Below, piece by piece: positions 1 through 12,300 of a stretch of 64,000 nt of DNA. The first letter of the stretch is position 1. The number at the start of each line of letters is the position of its first letter. The translations under genes were made by a program, and so were the position numbers. The DNA lies in assembly GCA_037783545.1 (NCBI GenBank), contig JBBELK010000329.1, forward strand, positions 5,222,501-5,286,500, in the 5' to 3' direction. The stretch comes from Henricia sp. BOLD:AAB3569 (lineage: Eukaryota > Echinodermata > Asteroidea > Spinulosida > Echinasteridae). Below the pieces are notes generated by a model. The model saw nothing but the letters and a program-made list of their open reading frames with translations, was not told the DNA's origin and did not search any database.

Positions 1-720
1 TGTGCATGTGGACTGGATTTATTGCGCACACAACCAATATGACGCATAATGCATACGCTACCGATTGAGAACGAAGAGACAAATTTAGAATAAGTCGTGT
101 TAAAATATCTCGTCAAGAGCGGCAAAATGTGCATGTTTTTGGGAAACGTAGTGTATTTGACGGAGCTGAAAAGTCTTGATTTTTAATGGTTTTGTTCCCA
201 GAATTGCTCAAAAACAGATCATCTATAGGGCCTTTAACTCCTAAACTTTATTACCTGTTCCGGCGATATGAGTTGGATCTCGTACAGTCTGGGCCGAGTT
301 TCAGCGGTGGATCCAGGCCCATTAAAATGTGAAAATTGTCTAGACAATCTGGGCAGTACCTGGGCACTGTTTGCAATTTTTAGGTACCACTCAAAATTTA
401 CTATTTTTCTGTAATTTTAATAGGCCTAGACTGTGTGTAATCCGACTTATTTTGCCAAAAGTAAAAAATGGATATGAACTTTACAAAGAATAGCAATTGT
501 AGCGAAGCCTTGCAGTATGGAAATCACTATTTTGTCTAAAAAGTGAGCAAAACTTAAACTTATTGGTTTTGGGACAAAATTTATCAGGACAAAATATAAC
601 TTTGTATATGAAATATTGCTGTACTGATTTACATTATTAAAAAAAAAATGTGTTTTAGCAGTAATTAAAGAATTCTTACAAGGATGCTTAGTTTAAAAAG
701 TAGCCAAGTTTTCAACTCGC
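1..720. other. Intron of gene 1 at left edge, nothing recognised
   Basis: AT-rich. Searched for the KNRY/DYINA exon of D1 on the minus strand; none seen. Confidence 0.4.
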
Positions 721-824
721 CTTGTATTCATTCTTGAAGATTTCATCGTCATTCTCACTTTTCACTTTGAACTTAGCGGGAAGATCTTCAAGTGGTATCG
801 GTGGCACAACCATGTGGGTCACCT
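721..824 (-). CDS. Gene 1 exon 24: juxtamembrane segment leading into D1
   Basis: 104-nt exon, phase 1 to 0. EVTHMVVPPIPLEDLPAKF and DDEIFKNEYK match the HPPIPI-DL...FxQEY segment just ahead of RPTP D1. The best donor is AAG|gcgagt, a GC-type site; a weak gttgaa follows four bases later. The next exon is outside the window. Confidence 0.8.
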
Positions 825-3277
825 CTGCAAAAAAAACCAAAAAAACAAGTCTTTCTCAGGTCTATATCATTTCATTCCATTCCATTTTTATTGTAAAAAT
901 CCTCGTAGCCCTAAGGTCAAATTACAATTTTTTTTACAAATAAAAAAACATCAAAAGTACCCGATTCTTCTGCCTTTAAAGATTCTAGAGCAACACCGTT
1001 CTCCCCTTCATGCAGAAGTGGAGTTTGCTTATGCCGTCTCCTGAGGAAAATAACATCAAATTCACATCTTACAGCTTTTAAAATATAACTAACACAAATT
1101 TCAAATGTAATCCATTTCACTAAAAATTAATATTTTTGCCACTATGCTAAATAATGCCTAAAAAAAGCATTATAAGCATCATGTAATAGCAAATATAATT
1201 GCATTTAAAGATTGTATGGACCAACACAACATTTGCATGACCAATATTTTATTCTATAATTGATTTAAAAACTTCTAGTCTTTCTGAAAACAGGGCTTGG
1301 GCTTTTCATTTCCATACCCAGACTGTTTTTCTACTGGACAATCATTTATTGACACTTACATGAAAATCAGCCCAATGAGAACTATGACGATAATGCATAG
1401 AATCGCCAGAAGAACTCCAATGATAATGGCAGCCGAGTTTGCTGTTGAAACAAATTAAAAATGATTAAACGTATTCTAAAAGAACTGTATAATTGGATAT
1501 CAATTAGTGGAAGGCCAAATTAGTGACAGGACCAAATAGTGCAGGGCTAATTAAAGCCTGTTTCACACTTACACGATTTTGGATACGAACATTTATGATT
1601 TTGAATACTTGGTGCTTCCTCAAGACACTATAGGATAAACGTCATGGCATACTCAAGTAGGACTTGACCTTTAAGACATCTGCCTAGTATGCAGGAGGTC
1701 GTGGGTTCGAGTCCCACCCGAGCATGTCATGACGTTTATCTTATAGTGTCTCAGGGAAGCACCGAGTATACAGTGCTAATCTAGTAACGTCAGGTATGAC
1801 AAAACAAACCGTAGCTGTTAACTTGAAAGTAACTGTACACATGCACCACATTCATCAGACGACAGCATGGGACATGCATTTTGTGGGTTATCGGCAAAAT
1901 TCCATTTGCTAGTAAAAATCCATTTCTTTTGTGAAATTTTTCCAAATGCAATTCCAAGCCAAGTGCGCAATATGCAAATTTAAAAAAAGAAAATTGTACA
2001 AAAACTTAGCATACTCACTTCCTTTGCCTATGGTACAGGTCACAGCAGGTCACAGGTCACAAGATGCAGGTCAAAGGTCATGCAGGAAAATGTGAGGATT
2101 GGGTAGCAGGGAATAAAAGTCACAACAATTTTAATTTGATTAGTAGCACCCAACACACATTAAATTATTTGTTATGAATTTATAAATAAATTGCTTGCTT
2201 TAAATTCTAAATTAACCAAATTTAGGATACAAATGTGGACAAATGTCCGTATGAGTTTGGGAAATATGGATGCAGTGAAAAGCAATTTGGCTCCACCGGG
2301 ATTCAAACTGCAGACCAATTGAGCTATGCAGCCAACTGGTGGTCTCGAATCACAGTTGTGCAGTTGTTCCTCACTGATTGGGATTGGTAATCACGTGAGC
2401 TTAGCAAGCCCTACAGAGAAATAACTACCCCTCCCAGAGATCATTTAAGATACACCCCAAACCCCTGCCGGGGACATTTGTCCACATTTGTATCCAATTC
2501 ATTCAACCCGGCGGTCCCTGGGTCATAATCCCTAAAAATAATCACTTATTCATAATTAATAAAATTTACTTGAGTTACAATTTTTGGGCAACTTGACTTG
2601 ACTTAAGTCCCTACAGTGCAGCATAGCCAGGTAACCAGCCTAAATAGAAGAGTGGTTTCACACAATTTGTTCATGGACAGAGTTTTTCATTGTTTCTCAG
2701 AACGTAGATAAGGTACTGAGCCGACTTACACACAGGTTGGTTTTTATCATACACATCCTCAATCACACATGGAGATAACGCCGTTTGTAACAGTTTTTTT
2801 TTGTTCAATCCTGCAATCAATCTTTTTAGAGAAGCAGTTTTAAATTCCTAACTTTTTAGCTGTATATCGCAGGTTAAAAAAATGTAGCCATTTTTTGTTT
2901 CATACCTGTATAAATAGTCTCTCTTTTGTGAATTACTTATAAATATTGGGGGGAAATCAGAGTTGAATTTGGTGCAGTTCTGCAGTAACAAACTTTTATA
3001 CGGCTGGAAATACAACTAACTCACAAGACCACGTGACTTTTCGGAACCAGAATTTGGTTCCGAAAAGTCACGCGACCTTGGATTTTTCAAAAGTGCTCAA
3101 AAACGGCTAAATTTGACGGCGTCTTTTCAGGATATATCTAATTTACTCTCGAATGCGCTTCAGAATAATGTACGGGTCTATTTCGAGCCCAAAATAGCCC
3201 AACAAAGAAGGTGTGTTCCTTTAATGTATTGTTGTACAGCGCCTAAGAGCAATTTTTGGATATGGCGCTTTACCAAG

Positions 3278-3312
<35 letters not shown>

Positions 3313-6300
3313 TTAACGTAATGTACTTTGGTGGGTATACTTTTACCCTTTAACTGTCAAATGTACACCTAACTGTTATTCACGTAAATTTAAGTAACTT
3401 AAAATGATTTGAGAAAAACTTTATTGAGTGAATGACAATTTGAGTCACCTGACCTCCCCAAAATTACTTGACTCAACTCAAACATGAGTGACTCGTGCAA
3501 AACAGGCAAGTGGAAAAAATATGGCCTGTTGCCTTCAGACATGCTGGGAAAGCAAGCGGGATCAAACGAGATATATGGTAAAGTGCCTCACCGGTTGTGA
3601 CTGGTTTCATGAACGGACTTGATGTGTACACCTCCTGAAATGCAAAGTCACAAAGGAAATATATAAGATAAGCTGGGATAAGAGGGGCGGTATTAAAGTT
3701 GTGGAAAAGGGGGAGCCTTAGTACCCCAGGTCTTACTGTCAAATGTGCTCAGTAAAAGAAATTCCCTCTGAAAAAAAACTTGTGCTTACAAAAAACTTAA
3801 GCCCGGTATACAGATGCACTTTTTCGGCCGACGCGACTCAACTCAACTCAACTGGAGCGAACTAGTTGGTGAAAGTCGTTAAGTGTATACCACTTCACGA
3901 CTCAAATCGGAGTCAGTCGCTTCTAGTCTGAAGTTGTCTAAACTAGTCTGAAGTTTTTCAGGAGTGTTGAAAAACTAGGACCGACTTTCAGTTGAGTTAA
4001 GTCGCGTCGTCATGTGCCAGTGCACGCACGTACTCAGATCCCATGACCAGTGGTGCAATCGGCAAAATGGCGACCTCCGTGCCAGCTGCAGTGTGCTGGA
4101 CGAGTGAAAGAGAAGATCAAATGATTTTGTTGCGGCAAGTCGGTGTAGTGTATACCCAGCAGTCATTTGTGGTTAGCGGGTCTAGCGACTCTTACCGACT
4201 GACACCAACCCCAGCCGACAAGTTGAGTTGAGCTGAGTTGAATTGAGTCGTGTCGGCCGAAAAAGTGGCAGTGTATACACCAATCCGGTAATTAGGTCTT
4301 CTTCCCTGTACATCCGCCATAGCTGGGGGGCTTCCACTGAATGAACTGTATGTTTTTGCTGTTGCTGAAGCTCAGCTGCATTTGTTTACTTCGAACAAGT
4401 TGCGCGTCTTTGTAGGGTTGTGTGCGCGCGAAGGCGGGCGCGTCGCGTGTACGCAAAGGCGGGCGCGTCGCGTGTACGCAAAGGCGGGCGCGTCGCGTGT
4501 ACGCGAAGGAGGCTCGTTCGTGCATGTAATGGATGAGCGCTTTTCGTTCTAACAGCAACACAAAACGCACAGCCCATGCACTGGACGCCCCCAGCTATGG
4601 CGGATATGCAGGGAGGAGATCTTAGTTACCGGATTGGTGTATACCGGGCTTAAATTGCACTATTTATGACATGTGGAATAGAAATCAATTACAGAAGTGT
4701 TGGAATCACCAAAGCCCACACGTCCACAGTGTTAGATTTCAACACATGCATGTGTGGTGTGCAAACAATATTGGTGCATTGTGTCTGCACCATACCATAC
4801 GCCGATGTTACAATCACGACGACATGAATGACACCGTGTAAATAGATAAAACATACTGTTGACTGGTGACAAGAAAGACAAGGAACTACAATTGGAACTT
4901 TTTTCTAAATGAAATAGAGTACATTTAAAGTAAACAATTTAAACCCTAATTAACATTCATTCTCCCCGACGCAAGCTAAATCCATTACTAACGAAAGTAA
5001 ACTGTGACATTCATTAAAGTTAAAACCGTACTTTTTACCAACTTGCGCATAGCGCAAGCTAAAGCTTTTAGGTAACCTGCGTTCATTTTTACTTGAGTTG
5101 CAAAATCCCTTAAATGGAAATTTTGCATCCTGTTAAGCACTATTTGCAGCTCTGGTTTAATACTCCGACATATCATGCGATGTTTTTAGAATTTGGGGTG
5201 CTTTTGGAAGGCATATTTTTGTATTTTTTTTATCACAAAAACACTCTCTTGCCGCTCTGCATAATAGAAGCTACTTCTGACCCAGTAACACAATGTAACA
5301 CAGAGAAAAAGTCTCAGGGTACAGCACTTCCGGAGTCTCCCCTTAGTCTCCCTGTAATTTTATCTGCAGTGCATGTTGGATCGTTAAGATAAAGATAATA
5401 AATGTTGTATTCTCACCCCATCTCCAACTTTTACGAAGGCTTGCACAAATGTGGTGTATCGCGTGTTTGATTGCAGTCCGCCATTGTTGCCGGAGTGTTC
5501 GTATATCGTTGCTCGTTTTTTTCTTCTGCTGCTCTTTTCCTTGCACGTTGAAGCTCCTTCGGCTCCAATTTTCCAATTTTCCTCTTTGTCCACGGCAGAA
5601 CTGAAAATACATTGAAATCTTTGTGACTAAATCATTAAAGAAATACATTCAGTGGTTCTCAGCAAATTTGATTTTTTTCTTCGAATTAATTTTTTAAGCA
5701 TCTACTTTATTTTAACGAAAAACATAATACTTTGTATTTTAGACATCGGCAACCCTGTGAAAAAATGCTGTTTTTATAGATCGATTTTTGGCACCTTGCC
5801 TAGACTTGCCCAGGTTTGACTTCCCGTGCTTGGTCTGTGATGGGGTGCACACAGTACTCCCCTCTGGACTGCTGGCCTGTCAAATCTCTTTTCTTCTGTC
5901 TTGTAAGACTTTCTGAGACAGAGGAAAAGGATTGGCCACGCCACAGGTCCAGAGGGAGTACTGTGCGCTGCGCATTGCAGAACAAGTTCAGGAGGTCAGG
6001 CTTGGGCAAGTCTATGCCTTGAATTATTGGCAGACCGCCAATAATTCGAAATATTGACAACAATTGTTCGATAACTAAATGTTGGTAGATTGTTTTGTTG
6101 ATGTTTTGTTTGAAAGAGAGTAACTTTTATGCTTTAAAAAAATATATCAATTAAAAAACTTTTAATTGTTCAAAGTGCCACATAATGCTTTTTAATGGAA
6201 TAAGCTAAAAATAAAGTTTAAGTAAGTCTCAATACATATTTGCAGTGACCCAGAATTATACATCACGAGTTGACAAGAAAAACTAGACTAAAAGTGTTGA

Positions 6301-9300
6301 TAGCAATGGTAACAAACACCACATGATTTTTCCCATGTAAAATGACACCTTTGTGGGAAAAATTGCATTAAACAATGGTATGGTGTGGGATCTTTTAAGT
6401 GCGTCACACAAAATATTGGGCCGATGGCTTTACATCCCTTCAGAAGGATGGAGCAATGGTCGATTTAGAGGGTATTTACATGCACCAGTGCATGTAAAAT
6501 TTCATCTGTGCATGCAAAATTCAGTCAATTTTCAAGAAAAAATCACATTTGTGCATGCAGATTTCTTTTTCCAAATCGACCCCTGGCTCAAGGGCACAAG
6601 TATTATGGTTATCGGATTTACAACACCACGTTTTCACCCCTGTTGTGAGTCAACAACCCAAACCACTCGGCCACAGTACCCGAAATAAGTGCTAACTTAC
6701 CCTGCTATTACAACAGCGCGATAAGGTGTTCTGGGATTATCGAGAGCTTCCCTATACGATACAACGTTCTCTGGCGGATAAGCGGCCGGATCCAAATTGT
6801 CAAAGTTTTCATCTTCCGCAAGCTCTTTTACTATGATGTGGTAGCAACTACAAGTATACAAGCAATTGAAAAACATTCTCAAGAGAAAAATTCCATCATG
6901 TATTCCTATGGCAATACACAAAAAAGTTGTATGCAAAAATGTAATTTTTTTAACCAGTATTTGGACAAAATGGCAGCGCCCATAGTGAGACGCATCGCTG
7001 CAATTGCCACTCTTTGTGAAGTTCGTATCTGCTTTCAGTGGGTAATATTTCTTGTTCTTTTTGAGTTGCACTTATTAAGCACAAGGTCTTTTGTTTCTTG
7101 GGTATAATTACTCTTTAATGTAAACAGTACTGTTCTTTGTTCAGTCTTTAAGTGAGGTACACGTGCTTCTTTAATTAACGATTATTAACTAATCTTCGTC
7201 AAAAATAGCAGTTTCCCTGACAGGAACTAAGTCTATGTCTTGCTTGTGCTTGCTTTGTGAATTATCCAAATTGTGTCCTCGTTATATAAGGGGCCGTCCA
7301 AAGTTTATTTTTTCACGGTTCTACAGAGCGTAGTATTTTTCAAGGCTCCCCCTCTCCCCCTGAAATACTACTTATCAACATTTTTTTCACTACCATAAAA
7401 TGTCAACACTATATTAATGTCCTAAGCGGCTGTCGACCCCCTCCCCTTTATACACTTCGTAAAATCATGAAAATGTTGACAACTTCAGATGGCCATAACC
7501 ATAATAAAACAGCCAATATTTTTACCTAATGTTGCCATTCCTACTACTGGCTTGCAACAGAGTCATGTAGAATGTGCTGGACGTAATAGCTTCCTCGTCA
7601 GAGTTAGGTGGTTTGCCTTCTAGAGGGGTGGGGGGCTTGGGAGGTGCTATAACAAACAAAGAAAGAAGCATTCATAAATATTTTAGATAGTTTAGGCATC
7701 CCTATTTGCTTAGAACACGTCACGTGGTCAGTCTTAAACAGACGATAAAGGCCCACAGCAGTGCTTGCACATTAGTCAGTTTGAGCGCGTATGGAACACG
7801 CACACGTACTGTGACAACAATTAACTATGCGTGCGCATACAACACGCTTGCATTACGCATAACGCGCAAGATCGAACAAAAACAACCCAACGCACGGCTG
7901 TTTGAATGAACGCGATGCATGTATGTAGGAAAGCATGTAGGCAAGCTTACTGTTAAAAATTTACTCATTTACACATGCCATTCTATTCTACCGTAAATTC
8001 TGTATTTCACACTTACCATGTGCACCACATAGAAACAAAAAATGAGTCTGGTCAAGTGGATACTAAGTGCGCACGTGAAAGGAAGTACGTCATAATGTAA
8101 AACAAGCAAAATGCAAATTACCTGTACTGTCTGTAGTGCATGTGCCATTGCTGATTTCACTTGGTACACCCACTTCTGTAGTCGTTGCGGTCACTACGAA
8201 TTGGTACTCGGTAAAATAAGCAAATTTTTTTTTAATGAAGGAATATGATGTCTGTGTGCCATCTGTAATGGTTTTTGAGTCGGAGTTAGCATCATCCTTT
8301 TCACTGCCATCGCGTGGATACGCACTGTATATGATCTAGAATCGAGGAGGGATAAAAAAAAGCATTCTTAAATACCTTAAACAGTTTACGCATCCTCATT
8401 GGCTGAGAGCACATCACGTGGCTGGTTTTAAACGAGCGATTATAACTAGTGATAATGACCAGTTGGCTCATGTTTCTGCCCGCGCCCCAGTAAGCGTATG
8501 GAACACACACACGCACACACAGTCGCGCATTACGTACGCACTGTGGACGTTTCTTTGTATTCGTGCACTTAAGAGAATTGGTCGGAAAATCGTTGTTTTC
8601 TCCAAATTCTTCCCTCATCCACCCCAATTTTTTCCTAATCCATGTTTCTAAACTTTACTCCTGAACCCTAACCTTTCTTTTAACCCTCCACCCTAACCCC
8701 TTTTCCCAAGTTTGGTCAACCTGACTGTGGACTTGAGCGAACGAGTGCAAGTCTACAATCCGTCACTTTTTCCCGCAAATTGTGGACTTGAATGGGTTTC
8801 GAGTCCACACCACGTACGCAAGGTGCATACACAGAAACTGCACGCTCTCGAAAGCAAAATGTGCACTGTGAGATCTACCCGGTCGTGTGCGTGCGCGTGA
8901 TTGCTCAAACATCTCGATGCACAGCTAGCAGTTTAAACTAGGGATTGAACGAACAATGCGATGAGTGGAAAAAGTGAATGCAAAACAACAGGCTAATTTT
9001 AGTGAGTTTTACCGATTTACACAAAAAGGTATAAATGAATGGTATTAAAATGGGTTTGGCCAGCACTGATAATGGCCCACATCTTCGGCTTGGGCAATTA
9101 TCAGTGCCCAGGACCCTATCCGGTTTTAAACGTATGTTTAAAACTGGCCAAACCTACTTTTAATCCCTAATTAAAGCTCAATACATCATTTGCAATTACA
9201 AATGATTTTACTTCACAAGTTAATAGCAATGGTAACGAACACCACATGATTTTTCTCCCATGTAAAATCGTACCTTTGTGGGAGAAATTGCCAACTGAAA

Positions 9301-12300
9301 TGCAATTTGTTGGTGTCCCAATTAAGTCAGACAGTGCAAATTGCTAGTTTGGGCCAGTAAACTTGGTGCACTATTCATTACATTCATCTGGCAAATACAA
9401 TGGCTGTTTTGAAAACATTCAATTTGCATCTCAATTTATTTAAAATCAGTATAAACAAAAATCAGTTAAAAGACATTTTTGTCCTGAGCACAATTTTTTT
9501 TTTTTTTCTTCTTCTGAATATTATATGAATATTTTATGAATATTCTACAGATATTTGATGAATACTCTACAATTTTTTTATGAATATTTCATAAATAGTT
9601 TATGAATATTTAAGATATTTGTAAATCATTTTTTAATGAATATTTCATGAATATTTCATAAATATTTCATGAATATTTCATAAATATTTCATGAATATTT
9701 CATGAATATTTCATGAATGTCAATGTCTCTTACCTCGTAACTCTTTATAATACCATTCGTTTGAAGAGGTTTCTCCCACGTTACTTCACATGTGTCAGGA
9801 TTGTTGATGCTTTGGACATTGACAGGGGCAGTAGGGGCTAAAGAAAAAATGTACAACAAGTTTATGACAGCTATCATCATATATTAATATTTATAAACAT
9901 GGTTTAGGAGTTGATATAATAATACATGTAGAAATATAATATTGCAACGTGTATATTCTATTAAGTCTCTCTCACACACAGGAAAAATCATCAGCTTCAA
10001 GAGTTGGTTAAAGGCCCATTGTATCATTTGCAATGACCCAATTTTTCATGAGTTGACGAGAAAAACCTTACTCAAAGTGTTGATAGCAATGGTAACAAAC
10101 ACCACATGAATTTATTTCCGTCCAAAATGGTATTTCATGCTGGTTTTCTAAAAAAGTCCCGTGCACAGGACTTTTTTAGCCTTTATTTATTCACAAAATA
10201 TAGATTTTTAAGGTTTTCTGAAGCATTGATGCATCTATGTAGCTAACATTCCTTCAGGCTAGTTTACCAACATTCTTCCTTAGATATGATACACTCTTAT
10301 TACACGAATATGTAAAAAGTTCTATCTTGCAAATGATACATAGGGCCTTTAACCCCTTGCGGACGGGTTTATCTTGCTGGAAATACATAGTTCCGATCTG
10401 TTATTAAACCCTTGGCGTTACAATGTCTACGAGTATACTACGAGCATATAACAAGTTAGTTACGAGGGTTTTTTGGGTACAAGTCAGTTATAAATTTGAT
10501 ATGAGTTGTCCTGAATGTACTAAGAGTTTTATAAGTGAACCACAAGTTTCTCGACTTTATTACAAATTAGGCATGAGTTAACCGAGCATAAAACAAGTTT
10601 ACTATAAGCTCACCGAGTAATGAGCCCATTACGAGTATGGTACGAGTTTGGTATGAGTTACCCGACTTCGCTGTTTAGAGTGGGATTGGCACTAAATCAT
10701 CTAGAGTTTCACCGACTCTCGTGCAACTCGTGCGTGAACTCTTATTACCTGTAGACCACTTATACATGTGAATAGCGTTTATCAGAAATATTGGTAAAAT
10801 ATTGGTGGAATTTTTGAGATTTTATCGAAGTTAAAGGGATTCCGATTACATATTAATATTTGGGTCTTTCTATAAATTAGGGGTCCAAAAGTGCGACATT
10901 TAGTGTCCCCCGTTACACCTAATATGTGTTATTTTTCCTACAAAAATCATTAAAATGGCTTTTAAACCATTTTGTATGAATTGTACTTTATGTACTCGCT
11001 CTTTGAGATGGAAAGTATTTAAAGAATGTGTCCAGAATTTACAAAAACAAGACGTAAAATGTAACGGGGGACACCAACATTGGACCCCTAATTTACAGAA
11101 AGACCCATTTCTGTTTGATTAGGTTTAATTACCATCTTCTAAAGTTGTGATGGTAATTGAAGATGGGGTTCCTCTTAGCTCATCCCCAAATTGCATGTTG
11201 GATGCCGTTACTTCCACATTGTATTCTGTATACGGTGACAGGCCATCCACACTGATGAACATTAAAGCTGTATTACCTGTAAGGTACATAAAATTACAAT
11301 AATATGTCATCTTTTAAGTTTTCACTAAGAAAAAAAAAAGTTCTAATAGAAACACAATCATATTTCAAATTTCTACTTTCTATTCATAAATTACAATGAA
11401 TATTTTCATTGCAAATCATTCGTATGACACTCAAAATTTGCTAAGGTTCTGTGATAGAATTTGATTAAAAGTACAAATTAAGAACCTTTAAGGCAAATAT
11501 ATGTTTATTAATGTAGGAAAACAGATTACAAAACAATATATTGCATAGTTTCCAGTATTTAGCAATAAAATTGAGTGGGGAATCAGGTTGGAGTAGTGCT
11601 GATTTCCTTGCCTTGCACCTGTGTGGCCCTGGTTCGAATCCCGTCCGGGTCATTATGTGGATTGGGTTCTCAGTCCCTGCTTGATTCCGTGGGTTCCCCC
11701 TATCCACCTCTAAAACTGAGCATTTTTTCGTCTTCTCTTAAATGCCAATCAGTAATTTGTATGGATGATGTCGACTTGGTAAACGAAAGAAAAACACAAA
11801 GTATCTCAAACTGCCTAACCACTGAGATACAAAGGCAGATGGCACCTTCAGCAGCCAAACAAGAGATGCCGGTAAAATCCCCTTTTTTAATAGACCAACG
11901 GCTTTATATCCCATCCAAAGGATGGAGCAATTGGGGTTAAACGCCTTACTCAAGTGCCTTGAGTGGTTTTGAAAACGTGTTTCCATCTGGGGCCCCATGT
12001 CACAGAGCTGCTTAACAGCCTAATTTCCGTTAACCAAGCACCAGCTTATTTCATAGACATCGTGATTGGTACATGTATGCCATCAATTACAAACTTTACT
12101 TAAAGGAGAAGGGTACCCAAGAAACAAAAGACCTTGTGCTCAAGAAGTACAACTCGTAAATTATTTTAATGCAAAGAAAAGGAAATATTACCTACTGAAA
12201 AGCGGACACGAACTTCACAAAGAATCGAAATTTTTGCGATGCGTCGCACTATGGGCGCCGCCATTTTGTCCTAATACTGGTCAACGGATGACGTTTTTGC

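Noticed and set aside
1690..1730. tRNA gene from GGGTTCGAGTCCCACCC at 1700, 25730, 27650, 38205 and 61300
   Set aside because: B-box-like sequence only; no complete cloverleaf with acceptor stem, so SINE or foldback cores.
4292..4577. Overlapping open frames of 92 and 63 codons with TRRARLCVHA repeats
   Set aside because: They follow from a GC-rich minisatellite inside a palindromic MITE; the same frames recur at 44708-45025 on the other strand.
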